Shown in pieces: positions 16,986-25,742 of a stretch of DNA of 39,059 nucleotides. Each line of letters starts with the position of its first letter. Position 1 is the stretch's first letter. The notes under the pieces are model-generated. The model was not told the DNA's origin. It did not search any database and worked only from the letters and a program-made list of their open reading frames with translations. Origin of the DNA: an uncultured Lachnospiraceae bacterium (lineage in GTDB: Bacteria; Bacillota; Clostridia; Lachnospirales; Lachnospiraceae); the NCBI GenBank assembly GCA_910580195.1, contig CAJTWA010000043.1, forward strand, positions 1 through 39,059. Reading direction: 5' to 3'. The position numbers and the translations under genes are program-made.

Positions 16986-17510
16986 TTGAAAGACCGAATA
17001 CGGACCATCCGGACAGGGCTGGGGCTGACGCAAAAGGAATTTGCCGCCCGAATCGGGACCAGCCAAAATGTCCTTGCAAACTACGAAACAGGGCGCAGGA
17101 ACCCCTCCTCCTCCGTGATAAACAATATTTGCAAGACGTTCCACATCAACGAACCTTGGCTGCGGGCTGGAGAAGGGCCAATGTCTGCAGAAGTTGGCAT
17201 GGAGCAAAAAATAATTGCATGGGTAAAAAACATTTTTGCAAAAGAAGAAATGACATTCCAGAAACGTTTCCTGCAAATGCTTATGGGGCTTGACGGCGCC
17301 AAATGGGAATTATTGGAAGAAATGATGCAAAATACAATGGGGAACCTCCCAGGCCGGAGGCTCCCCCAAGAACAAGAAAACCTAACTGTTTCGGATGCCG
17401 AAGCAGCATATATAAAAAGTCGCTCAAAGAGTGCAGCGCGCGCGGCTTCTCCTGTTTCGAGTATTACCGAAGAAGGAGGCAGCGCTGCGCAAAAGAAAAA
17501 GATTGATTAG
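16986..17510 (+). CDS. XRE-family transcriptional regulator
   Basis: About 174 residues from a TTG at 16986-16988 with GGAG eight bases upstream. An HTH of Cro/C1 type occupies residues 1-60 (IRTGLGLTQKEFAARIGTSQNVLANYETGRRNPSSSVINNICKTFHINEPWLRAGEGPM). A helical middle follows, then a Ser/Ala-rich, probably disordered tail ending AAQKKKID. Its own promoter is the rightward one at 16926-16954, and the adjacent palindrome is a candidate site for regulating both itself and the divergent small gene. It resembles phage-type repressors, but no phage genes are nearby. Confidence 0.85.
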   Translation: MKDRIRTIRTGLGLTQKEFAARIGTSQNVLANYETGRRNPSSSVINNICKTFHINEPWLRAGEGPMSAEVGMEQKIIAWVKNIFAKEEMTFQKRFLQMLMGLDGAKWELLEEMMQNTMGNLPGRRLPQEQENLTVSDAEAAYIKSRSKSAARAASPVSSITEEGGSAAQKKKID

Positions 17511-17516
17511 CAGGCG

Positions 17517-20282
17517 TTATTTGCGGTACATGCTCCTCAGGCGTTTTGCACTGTACCCCGGCACTACCTGCTGCCAGGAACTTGCCCCAATCACGCCCAG
17601 ATACCTGTCTGTGTACTGGGACGCCCGGGAGGTGTCCATATACTTAAACACGTCAAAGGCCTGTTTCCCTTGGATGCCAAGCAGGTACCCTTGGGCTACC
17701 TCTACCGGGTCATCCTTATAACTCCTTATGATAAATGCGTCAACCATAGGGTTGCAGGCTGCAATATAGTAGCTGTAAGCCAACGCTGCGGCCTGAAGCT
17801 CCTCCCCCTGCCCAGAGGAATAGCCCTGCTCGGAAAGGATAATTCGCACGGAAGAGCCATACGTATTTTTGATATAGTTTGTCAGCACCTTTAAATTCTT
17901 CATGGTGACGGAAGGGGTGGTATTGACGTTATTGGTAATGCCATAGCCGTTCCAGACCCGGGTATACGTCAGCGGGAAGGAGTACGCATGGTATGCCAGA
18001 TTCCATTTCAGCCCCTTCTGGATTTTTTTCAGGTAGACGGCAAAGTTGTCCACCACCTGCTTTGCGCCGTAACGCCTGCTCCTAGACTTGCTCCAGTAGT
18101 TATCCGTACAGATGAAAATATGGGCATTGGACTGCTGGCTCCTGACTGCATAATACAGCGCCCGGAAAGCATAAGCATACGTTGTAAAATATGCATCGTC
18201 CGACATGCTGCCCGCATAATTCCAAGCTGCGGGATGGTTCACTTCATTTCCCAGTACCCAGTTGGACACATAGCAGTCCTTCTTCCCGAATATCATGCCA
18301 AGGTAACAGAACATGGCCTCCATTTTTTCCCTTGAGCTATTGGAATAAATGTTCCAGCTATAGTATAGGGCTCCGGGCTTGCGCGCCTGTAAATTAATCA
18401 GGTCCGTATACCCCGGGGTCCAGTCCAGCATAATCTGCATGGTTACTACAACTTTTTTCCGGTTGCACTCTGATACAATCTGCTTGTAATAATCCATGGA
18501 AGAGAAATAATAAGTTTTCCCATTGTATTTATAGGGGACTGCCCCATTTTCAGCCAACATGGAAACGGTGAAATTCAGGAAATACTGTTTTGCGTTGCAG
18601 TCCGTAACTTCATTGACGTCCGAGTAGAACTGGATGCCTTTTTTCGTTTTCCCGGGATAGTATTTCGCCTTGTTAGCGGCTGCTTTTTCCGGGTTTTTCA
18701 CAAAGGATGTATTGCTGAGCAGATGGTACTTCCCGTCCTTTTTCACGGCAATGCCAAACATGGATGTGGCAAACCCTTGGTTCTCCGCCGTTTTCAGGTT
18801 AAATGTAATGCTTTTCTTTTTGTAGGCCCTGGCTGCCGCCCGGTAAGGGGTTTTGCGGATTGGGTCTACGTACACCAGATAGTAGTAATCGTCTGCGCTT
18901 GCAATCCTGTTTTTCACGGTGGCCTTCACCTGTACCGTGTTGGTTTTTACAGCTTTGCATGTTTTTATTTTTGCCATGCCGGCCTTGGGTTTTCTGGTAC
19001 ATTTCACCCATTTGGCGTAAAGGGTCAGGTTCCCGGTCTGCCCCTTTTTTATCTGGTCCACCCTTTTCTTGAATTTTTTGTCCTTATACCATCCGTCAAA
19101 ATCGTAGTTCTTCCGGGTGGGCTTGGGCAGGGTGAAGGTCTTTGTAGTTACCTTGTAGCTTTTCTTCGCGGTAAGGGGCAGTTTCCCTTTGTTGGTTTTG
19201 TAGGTGATGGTGTAAGTAATGGCCTTCCACTTTGCATAGAGGGTGATTACTTGGTCTTTGGTGGCGGTAAGGTTCTTGACAGACGCCCCGTTTTTATAGG
19301 TTTTCCCCTTCCCGTCCATCTGGGTGTTCCATCCCACAAAGGAATAGCCCTTGCGCTTAAAGTTATTGTTCCGTAAAGGCTCTGCCTTGCCATATACGGG
19401 GAAACTGTCCTCCATTGCCCCGCTGGTGGCCCCATTCCCCTCATAGTGGATGCGGTAGGAATTCCCCTGCCACATCGCGTACAGCTGGATGGCTTCCCCC
19501 TGCTTGCGGCTTAAGGACTTTACCTTCTGCCTGTCCGTGTAAGCAAGGCCGCTCCCGTCCTTCTTGGTATTCCAGCCAACAAATGTATAGCCGCTGCGCT
19601 TGAAGCTGTTCTTCGTCAGGGCTTTTTCTTTGTTATAGGTATGGGACTGGTCTTTCATGGAGCCTGTCCCGCCGTTTGCGTTATAATGCACCTTATAAGT
19701 GATGGCCTTCCAATATGCATTTAACTTCAGCGTCCCCGTAACGGGCTTACCAAAGGAATACAGGGCTCCTGCTGCATCTTTCCAGCCGCTCAGCTTGTAG
19801 CCGGATTTTTCCAGTACGGGAGCCAGCTTTTCATCCAAGGGTTTCCCCTTCTCCACTTTTACGCTCAGTTTTGTCTTATTGGGGTCATCTGGGAGCTTTC
19901 CGCCCTTAAAATAAAAAGTGACTGTCCACGTTCCTATTTGCGGCGTGTCAGGGGTTGTATCCGGTTTTTGGGCATCGCCCGGGGTTACAGCCCTCTGCAT
20001 GCTTTCCCGTGCCTGACGCACTGCATTGGAATCTGCACCTGAAAGGGCTTCTGTCCTTGCACTGCCAATTCCCTGCATGGCCGCATCTGTTCCTGTCCTT
20101 ATGCTGTTAGTCCCTTGCCCTGCTGCAATTGCTTCTGTCCCTACGCTGCCAGTCCCTTGCCTTGCTGCAATTGCTTCTGTCCCTATGCTGTCAGTCCCTT
20201 GCCCTGCTGCAATTGCTTCTGTCCCTACGCCTCCAAAAGCAAGCACTATTGCAAGGAACAGCGCTATCATACGTTTTCCCAT
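17517..20282 (-). CDS. Secreted protein, InlB B-repeats plus DUF5722 glycosidase-like domain
   Basis: 921 residues. The signal peptide at 1-26 is followed directly by three to four 14-residue repeats (GTEAIAAGQGTDSI type, residues 20-75) that also repeat the AIAA cleavage-like site. Four InlB-type beta-grasp (Listeria-Bacteroides) repeats lie at about 118-425, each ending in an LYAKW/LYAMW-like block. The C-terminal TIM-barrel-like region from about 545 matches DUF5722, with WVLGNEVN (E680) and IILSEQG (E818) as the likely catalytic acid/base and nucleophile pair. It is probably surface-exposed and acts on a polysaccharide. No LPxTG motif is visible. Confidence 0.85.
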   Translation of the reverse strand: MGKRMIALFLAIVLAFGGVGTEAIAAGQGTDSIGTEAIAARQGTGSVGTEAIAAGQGTNSIRTGTDAAMQGIGSARTEALSGADSNAVRQARESMQRAVTPGDAQKPDTTPDTPQIGTWTVTFYFKGGKLPDDPNKTKLSVKVEKGKPLDEKLAPVLEKSGYKLSGWKDAAGALYSFGKPVTGTLKLNAYWKAITYKVHYNANGGTGSMKDQSHTYNKEKALTKNSFKRSGYTFVGWNTKKDGSGLAYTDRQKVKSLSRKQGEAIQLYAMWQGNSYRIHYEGNGATSGAMEDSFPVYGKAEPLRNNNFKRKGYSFVGWNTQMDGKGKTYKNGASVKNLTATKDQVITLYAKWKAITYTITYKTNKGKLPLTAKKSYKVTTKTFTLPKPTRKNYDFDGWYKDKKFKKRVDQIKKGQTGNLTLYAKWVKCTRKPKAGMAKIKTCKAVKTNTVQVKATVKNRIASADDYYYLVYVDPIRKTPYRAAARAYKKKSITFNLKTAENQGFATSMFGIAVKKDGKYHLLSNTSFVKNPEKAAANKAKYYPGKTKKGIQFYSDVNEVTDCNAKQYFLNFTVSMLAENGAVPYKYNGKTYYFSSMDYYKQIVSECNRKKVVVTMQIMLDWTPGYTDLINLQARKPGALYYSWNIYSNSSREKMEAMFCYLGMIFGKKDCYVSNWVLGNEVNHPAAWNYAGSMSDDAYFTTYAYAFRALYYAVRSQQSNAHIFICTDNYWSKSRSRRYGAKQVVDNFAVYLKKIQKGLKWNLAYHAYSFPLTYTRVWNGYGITNNVNTTPSVTMKNLKVLTNYIKNTYGSSVRIILSEQGYSSGQGEELQAAALAYSYYIAACNPMVDAFIIRSYKDDPVEVAQGYLLGIQGKQAFDVFKYMDTSRASQYTDRYLGVIGASSWQQVVPGYSAKRLRSMYRK
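20058..20225. repeat. 42-bp in-frame repeats at the signal-peptide junction
   Basis: Three good units and one degenerate unit of 42 bases encode GTEAIAA-type 14-mers directly after the signal peptide of the DUF5722 protein. Confidence 0.85.
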
Positions 20283-20415
20283 ATCTTGTCCCTATCCTCC
20301 ACTGCTTTTTATGTTCCCCACCTATCATACCCCCACTTTTCAAAAAATGCAAGACACAGATGAACGAAAATACATTATAAAAAAACGATAAACAAAACCA
20401 TCCATGAATCACCAA

Positions 20416-21432
20416 TCAATTGAACCCAACTACCTTCTGGGAAATTTTATACGCGGCAACAGAAATTTTCCGCCCGCCTTTCCCCGGGAGGTTCATGGCC
20501 TGCCCCATAATCCCATTCCGCAGGTGCCAGAACAGCCGCAGGTCATATTCTTTCAAATATTTCCAAAGCTCCCTCTTTTTCTCCAGATTTTCCCCCGTCC
20601 CGGAACGGATGAGCATAATTGTCGATACGACGGTAATAATCTCCAGATAATTAAACATGTATTTCCGCAGCCTCCGGTTGGGGAGTTTCCATAAATCTAC
20701 GGCCTCTACCATCAATTTGTTGACTTTTATCTGCTGGTCAATCCGGCTAATCATCACTTTCTCATTGACGGACTGGTCCTCCCGGCCGATGAAATAGCGG
20801 TAGAAATCCACATTCAGGTAATACATGTTTTTCACATGGGGCAGGGGCACATAGACAAACAAGTTATCTACGTAAAACGTATGCTTCGGCAGCTCCAGCC
20901 CGCACTCCCGCAGGAGCTGGGTGCGGTAAATCACGGAATGCATCAGGATATACTGCCCCTTGCGGAAATGCTTTGCTTCGTTCCAGCCGAAAATCTTGCC
21001 TTCCGGCAGGGTCCCTGCATACTTCATGGTCTTTTTGCGCTTCGCCCCTTCTTTTTCATACACAAAATTGCTGATTAGCATGTCTAGGGCAGTACTGCCG
21101 CCGGAAAGGGTGCGCAGGGTGTCAAGTACCTGCTGGTATGCTTCCCCGTCTACCCAGTCGTCGCTGTCCACTACCTTGAAATACAGGCCTGTGGCATTGC
21201 GGATCCCGGCATTTACCGCCTCCCCATGGCCGCCGTTTTCCTGATGGACTGCCTTTACGATAGTGGGGTATTTTTGGGCATAAGCATCTGCAATCTCCGC
21301 CGTGCGGTCTGTGGAGCCGTCGTCCACGATAATAATTTCCACATCTTCCCCGCCGGGCAGGAGGGATTCTATGCAATGCTCCATGTAATCCTGTGAATTG
21401 TAGCTTGGAATTGTAATTGATAATAATTTCAT
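20416..21432 (-). CDS. Family 2 glycosyltransferase
   Basis: About 338 residues. SITIPSYNSQDYMEHCIESLL, IIIVDDGSTDRTAEIAD and YFKVVDSDDWVD (DxD) define the GT-A fold. It is a full-length paralogue of the GT2 at 2762-3784, sharing HQENGGHG, LPKHTFYVDN and GREDQSVNEKV. Start at the ATG at 21432 with AAGGAG six bases upstream. It lies 19 bases after the GtrB-like gene, so it is in that operon. Probable role in envelope polysaccharide or glycolipid decoration; donor and acceptor unknown. Confidence 0.9.
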   Translation of the reverse strand: MKLLSITIPSYNSQDYMEHCIESLLPGGEDVEIIIVDDGSTDRTAEIADAYAQKYPTIVKAVHQENGGHGEAVNAGIRNATGLYFKVVDSDDWVDGEAYQQVLDTLRTLSGGSTALDMLISNFVYEKEGAKRKKTMKYAGTLPEGKIFGWNEAKHFRKGQYILMHSVIYRTQLLRECGLELPKHTFYVDNLFVYVPLPHVKNMYYLNVDFYRYFIGREDQSVNEKVMISRIDQQIKVNKLMVEAVDLWKLPNRRLRKYMFNYLEIITVVSTIMLIRSGTGENLEKKRELWKYLKEYDLRLFWHLRNGIMGQAMNLPGKGGRKISVAAYKISQKVVGFN

Positions 21433-21451
21433 CTTTTTCTCCTTTTTGTCC

Positions 21452-22402
21452 TTAACCAACCTTTTTTATCTGTCCTTTGCTGCACTCGCTGACAATATAG
21501 TGAGGCCTTTTCTTTGTTTCTGCATAAGTTTTCCCAACATACTGCCCAATCACCCCCAAGCAGAATAGCTGCACCCCGCCAATGAAAATCATCACGCACA
21601 TATTGGACGCCCATCCTTGTACTGGATCCCCAAATATCAATTTCCGGATCACAATAAACACAATTGCCGCCAAAGAAATCCCTGTACAGGCCATTCCCAT
21701 CCAAGATGCAATGCCCAATGGGACTTGTGAAAAGCTGACAATCCCATTCAGCGAATATTTCAGCAGTTTCCAAAAGCTCCACTTTGTTTCCCCTGCAGCC
21801 CGCTTTACATTTTCAAAAGCATACCAATAGGTCCGGAAGCCAATCCATCCAAAAATCCCCTTGGAAAAACGGTTCTGCTCCCCCATGGCTACGATTACAT
21901 CTGCCATTTCCCGTTTCATCAGGCGGTAATCCCTAGCCCCATCCACAATGTCGGCATCCGAAATTTTATTGATAAGCCGGTAAAACATCCTTGCAAAAAA
22001 TGAACGTATGGGAGGTTCCCCTGCCCTATCTATTCTCCGCGTTGCAACGCTGTCATATTCCCCGCTTTCTAAAATCTTCACCATATCGGGGAGAAGTTCT
22101 GGAGGATCTTGTAAATCCGCATCCATAACAGCCACATAATCCCCATCTGCATTGCTAAACCCTGCATACATCGCCGCCTCTTTCCCAAAATTCCTAGAAA
22201 ATGAAAGGTAGCAGGCATAGTCCCTCTTTTTGCAGATCTGCCGCATAATTTCCAGCGTGTGGTCTTTTGACCCGTCATTGATATAGAAGACCTCAAATTC
22301 ATAATCCCCCATCTGCCCCACAACTTCTGAAAGCTTCTCATCAAAGGCCAAAAGGCAGTTCTCCTCATTATAGCATGGAACAATCAGGCTAATCTTTTTC
22401 AT
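21452..22402 (-). CDS. GtrB-type polyprenyl-phosphate glycosyltransferase
   Basis: About 316 residues. GT-A motifs are ISLIVPCYNEENCLLAFDEKL, YINDGSKDHTLEIM and VAVMDADLQDPPELLPDM; the DADLQDPPE block is characteristic of GtrB/DPM-like enzymes. Two C-terminal transmembrane helices (about 230-255 and 265-290) follow. These enzymes load a sugar onto undecaprenyl phosphate for transfer outside the membrane by a GT-C partner. The polytopic protein 60 bases upstream (22463-23806) is the obvious candidate partner. Start at the ATG at 22402 with GGAGG nine bases upstream. Confidence 0.92.
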   Translation of the reverse strand: MKKISLIVPCYNEENCLLAFDEKLSEVVGQMGDYEFEVFYINDGSKDHTLEIMRQICKKRDYACYLSFSRNFGKEAAMYAGFSNADGDYVAVMDADLQDPPELLPDMVKILESGEYDSVATRRIDRAGEPPIRSFFARMFYRLINKISDADIVDGARDYRLMKREMADVIVAMGEQNRFSKGIFGWIGFRTYWYAFENVKRAAGETKWSFWKLLKYSLNGIVSFSQVPLGIASWMGMACTGISLAAIVFIVIRKLIFGDPVQGWASNMCVMIFIGGVQLFCLGVIGQYVGKTYAETKKRPHYIVSECSKGQIKKVG

Positions 22403-22462
22403 CTTCTGTTTCCTCCCAAAAATCATCTGCCAGCCCATTGTGCAGCCCTGCCGCCGGCAATC

Positions 22463-23806
22463 CTACCCCAAACATATATAATCTGTATGGACAGCCAAAG
22501 AAAGCGCAGCAAATCCGGCAATCATCACCATCATTTTCTGCCTGTCTGCCTTTTCCATATATTTATTCCAAAGATGCCCCGAAGCAATCACCAATGCGGC
22601 CTGCCAAAATAGATACGTGCGGGTGCCAGAAATCAAGATTGTGGGCGAAAAACACATCATAAAAGCCGTGCCGTACCCAATCCCAAGGGTTGCAAAAAGC
22701 AACATCCCATCCTCGCGGTCCGCCTGCCAAACCATGCATAATTCCCATAGCACCAAGGCAATCATCACGGCGTAGAACAAAAGCGCCAAGACAGACCAGC
22801 CGGAGCCGGGGACATATGTCCCTTTCAGCCCTATCGGCCTTATAACATTTACGATGCCCGGCATAAATTTCTCAATTTCCTTCAAAAAATACCGGATAGC
22901 CACCGTCCCAATGATTGGGGCAAAGGCCAAATATTTTTTCCAGCTTGCCACCGGCATCTTCCGTATTATAATGCAAAGCAATGACAAAAATATCAAAAAC
23001 AGATAATTGTTGTCCATAATGCTATAACGGCAAATGGGCGTAATCCCCATATCTAATTTGTTCCACAGCGTAAGTTCTTCAAAATCCTGAAAATAAGTAA
23101 TGATTTCTTCCTGCTTGCGCACTGCATTTCCTGGGCACATCAAAATAAAACCCAAGCTTGCAATGGCAACCGCAAGATAGCCCCACACCCATTGATTAAT
23201 TTTTATTTTCTTCCATGCCATGTACAAGATACAGCAGAAAATACTGCCAAATGTCACTGCTACCCCCTGCTCATGGTTGCATGTGAAAACAGCAAGCACA
23301 ACCCCGGCTGCCCCTACATACCATTTGATTGGCTGCCCCTGCAGATTTTTTTTCAGTATCAGCAGCAAGCCTATGAAAAATGCCAACGTCCATACATAAT
23401 TATTAATCGTAGCTATCCATCCTGCACCATCCATGTCCTTTAAGCTGTAACAAGCCCAAAGGAGGCATACCGTCCCCGCAAACTGCGCTGTATAATCCTC
23501 TTCTATCAGCTTTGCCATCCCATAAAGCAGGAATACCCAGACTGCCGTATCCACAATCCGCCAGGCTGCCACATGGCCTGTGAAAAAAAGAAGCCCAGCT
23601 TCAATCAAAAGCCGGGAGGTCCAGTCCTGATACCGTCCTGTGAGAAACCCCAGATAAGACGTTTCTTCTAATTGTTCGCTAAACCAGATACTGTCCCCAT
23701 CCAGCCCTATCTGCGTATGCCATGCAAAAATCACAAGGGCCGCTATGAAAAATACATAATTCCTTTTGAAAAACTCCTGAAACCTTATTTTTCCCTTCAT
23801 TTCCAA
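22463..23806 (-). CDS. Polytopic membrane protein, GT-C-like (DUF6056-like)
   Basis: About 447 residues with roughly ten helices. A large first periplasmic loop with HTQIGLDGDSIWFSEQL carries the acidic residues expected of a GT-C active site. I think it belongs with DUF6056, with modest confidence. It is upstream of GtrB, so it likely transfers the lipid-linked sugar. The Shine-Dalgarno fits a TTG at 23804-23806 better than the ATG at 23800; the same TTG and spacing occur in its tandem paralogue. It ends HTDYICLG, as the paralogue ends HTDYILLG. Confidence 0.7.
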   Translation of the reverse strand: MEMKGKIRFQEFFKRNYVFFIAALVIFAWHTQIGLDGDSIWFSEQLEETSYLGFLTGRYQDWTSRLLIEAGLLFFTGHVAAWRIVDTAVWVFLLYGMAKLIEEDYTAQFAGTVCLLWACYSLKDMDGAGWIATINNYVWTLAFFIGLLLILKKNLQGQPIKWYVGAAGVVLAVFTCNHEQGVAVTFGSIFCCILYMAWKKIKINQWVWGYLAVAIASLGFILMCPGNAVRKQEEIITYFQDFEELTLWNKLDMGITPICRYSIMDNNYLFLIFLSLLCIIIRKMPVASWKKYLAFAPIIGTVAIRYFLKEIEKFMPGIVNVIRPIGLKGTYVPGSGWSVLALLFYAVMIALVLWELCMVWQADREDGMLLFATLGIGYGTAFMMCFSPTILISGTRTYLFWQAALVIASGHLWNKYMEKADRQKMMVMIAGFAALSLAVHTDYICLG

Positions 23807-23853
23807 AAATATTTCCCTTCCTTCCATTTATTCAAAATGCAAAACCTTTTCTT

Positions 23854-23882
23854 ATTATACATGCATTTCCCGGATAAGGCAA
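23854..23882 (-). promoter_or_regulatory. Promoter of the GT-C-like/GtrB operon
   Basis: On the minus strand TTGCCT (23877-23882), 17 bases, TATAAT (23854-23859). The same promoter with the same spacing precedes the upstream paralogue, so the duplication included it. Confidence 0.6.
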
Positions 23883-23915
23883 ATTTTTTAATACCATAAG
23901 TTTGAAATGGCAATT

Positions 23916-25258
23916 CTACCCCAATAATATATAATCTGTATGGACAATGAAAGAAAGTACAGCAAACCCAGCAATCATTACTATCATTTTCTGCCTGTCC
24001 GGCTTTTCCAAATACTTTTCCCAAAGATACCCAGCAGCAATCACCAAGGCAGCCTGCCAAAATAGATAGGTACGGACACCAGAAACCCAAATGGAAGGCG
24101 AAAAACACATCATAAAAGCTGTGCCAAACCCTATCCCAAGGACTGCAAAAAGAAATAAGCCATCCTCATGGTCTGCCCGCCAAACCAACCATAATTCCCA
24201 GAGTACAAGAGCAATCATCCCCGCATAGAAGAAAAGTATTAAAACAGACCATTCAGAGCCAGAAATATATGTCCCTTTCAGCCCCATCGGCTCCACAATA
24301 TTCACAATACCCGGCAGGAATTTTTTAATTTCCCCCAAAAAATACCTTACAGCCACCGTCCCAATGATTGGGGCAAACGCCAAGTATTTCTTCCAGCTTG
24401 CCACTTGCATCCTCCAGACTGCAATGCAAAGCAATGACAAAAACACTAAGAACAGATAACTATTTTCAATAATACTATAACGGCAAAGGGGCGTAATCCC
24501 CATATCTAATTTATTCCACAGCGTAAGTTCTGGGAACTCCTGAAAATATGCACTTATTTCCGTCTGCTTGCGGGCTTCATTCCCAGGGCATGCCAAAATA
24601 AAAACCAAGCTTGCAATGGCAGCCGCAAGATAGCCCCACACCCATGGATTGATTTTTATTTTCTTCCATGCCATATACAGCATACAGCAAACAATACTGC
24701 CAAATACTGCCGCAGCCCCCTGTTCATGGTTACATGCTAAAATAGCCAGTATAATCCCGGCCCCCCCCCACATACTTTTTAGGGGATGCCCCTGCAAACT
24801 TTTTTTCAGGATAAGCAGCAAACCCACAAAAAATGCCAAAGGCCATAAGTAATTATTAATCGTAGCTATCCATCCTGCATCGTTCATATCCTGCAGGCTA
24901 TAACAAGAAAAAAGGAGGCAGACTGTGCCCGCGAACTGCGGCGTATAATCCTCCTCTATCAGCTTTGTTACCCCATAAAGCAGGAATACCCAGACTGCCG
25001 TATCCACAATCCGCCAAATTACCAGATGGTTCGTAAAAAAAGAAGCCCAGCTTCAATCAGGAGCCGGGATGTCCAGCCCTGATACCGCTCTATAAGAAAT
25101 TCCATATAAGACTTTTCTTCTAATTGTATGCTAAACCAAGTGCTATCCATAGTCAGCCCTATTTGCGTATGCCATGCCAAAATCACAAAGGCAGCTATGA
25201 AAAACGCATAATTCCTTTTAAAAAATTCCTGAAACCTTACTTTTCCCTTCATCGCCAA
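23916..25258 (-). pseudogene. Frameshifted tandem paralogue of the GT-C-like membrane protein
   Basis: A second copy of the preceding membrane-protein gene, estimated by eye at 70-80 percent identical at protein level. The frame breaks near 25019-25030. After GLLF the copy reads RTIW-stop, where the intact paralogue continues TGHVAAWRIVDTAVW; the rest resumes in another frame at MDTAVWVFLLYG. The break sits at a T7 run, one base short, and an eighth T would restore the frame. The copy also holds a G9 run (24761-24769, minus strand) in frame. It could be a pseudogene, a slippage-controlled gene, or a sequencing error. Confidence 0.8.
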
Positions 25259-25301
25259 GAGTATTTCCCTTCTTTCCAGTTTTCCGCTAAAACCTTTTCT
25301 T

Positions 25302-25330
25302 ATTATACATACCTTTCCTTCATAAGGCAA
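25302..25330 (-). promoter_or_regulatory. Promoter of the frameshifted paralogue
   Basis: On the minus strand TTGCCT (25325-25330), 17 bases, TATAAT (25302-25307), as in the intact paralogue. The AT-rich gap further right (25331-25584) holds only an 8-bp hairpin at 25509-25527 (CCTTGCCC/GGGCAAGG), without a T-tract. Confidence 0.55.
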
Positions 25331-25584
25331 ATTTTTTCACAAGATAAATTTGAAAACTTTCCATACAAAAACCTTACAAAAAATAAATTTGTTCATATAT
25401 TTGTTACACAATTCTCATATTATGAACACACCAAAGTCACATTTCACGGCTATACTAACATCATCAAAACAAAACATTACTTTTTACTTTTGATTATCTT
25501 TTTCATAGCCTTGCCCTTGGGGCAAGGTCCTCCCGGCAACACAGTGTATCCTCACTTTTTTATATAAATCTTTTTCATATGAAA

Positions 25585-25617
25585 GCCGGTGCGGAATAAC
25601 GCACCGGCCCCTCTTTT
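25585..25617 (+). terminator. Intrinsic terminator (possibly bidirectional)
   Basis: 9-bp stem GCCGGTGCG (25585-25593) / CGCACCGGC (25600-25608) followed by CCCTCTTTTT on the plus strand. On the minus strand TTTCAT follows, so it can also end transcripts coming from mutY. No other feature is seen to 25742. Confidence 0.7.
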
Positions 25618-25742
25618 TCCATATCAGCCGCCCATCCCATCCATCCCGCTTAGGCTCAATTATCAATGAAAAACTTATCTTCCACCGTACATAACTTCCT
25701 ATAAACAGCCAAAATGCCCGGCCCCTTCACAGGCAGAGCCCC

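Noticed and set aside
24761..24769. Poly-G (minus strand) run as the cause of the paralogue's frameshift
   Set aside because: The reading frame is consistent with the intact paralogue on both sides of this run; the actual break is at the T7 run near 25033-25039.
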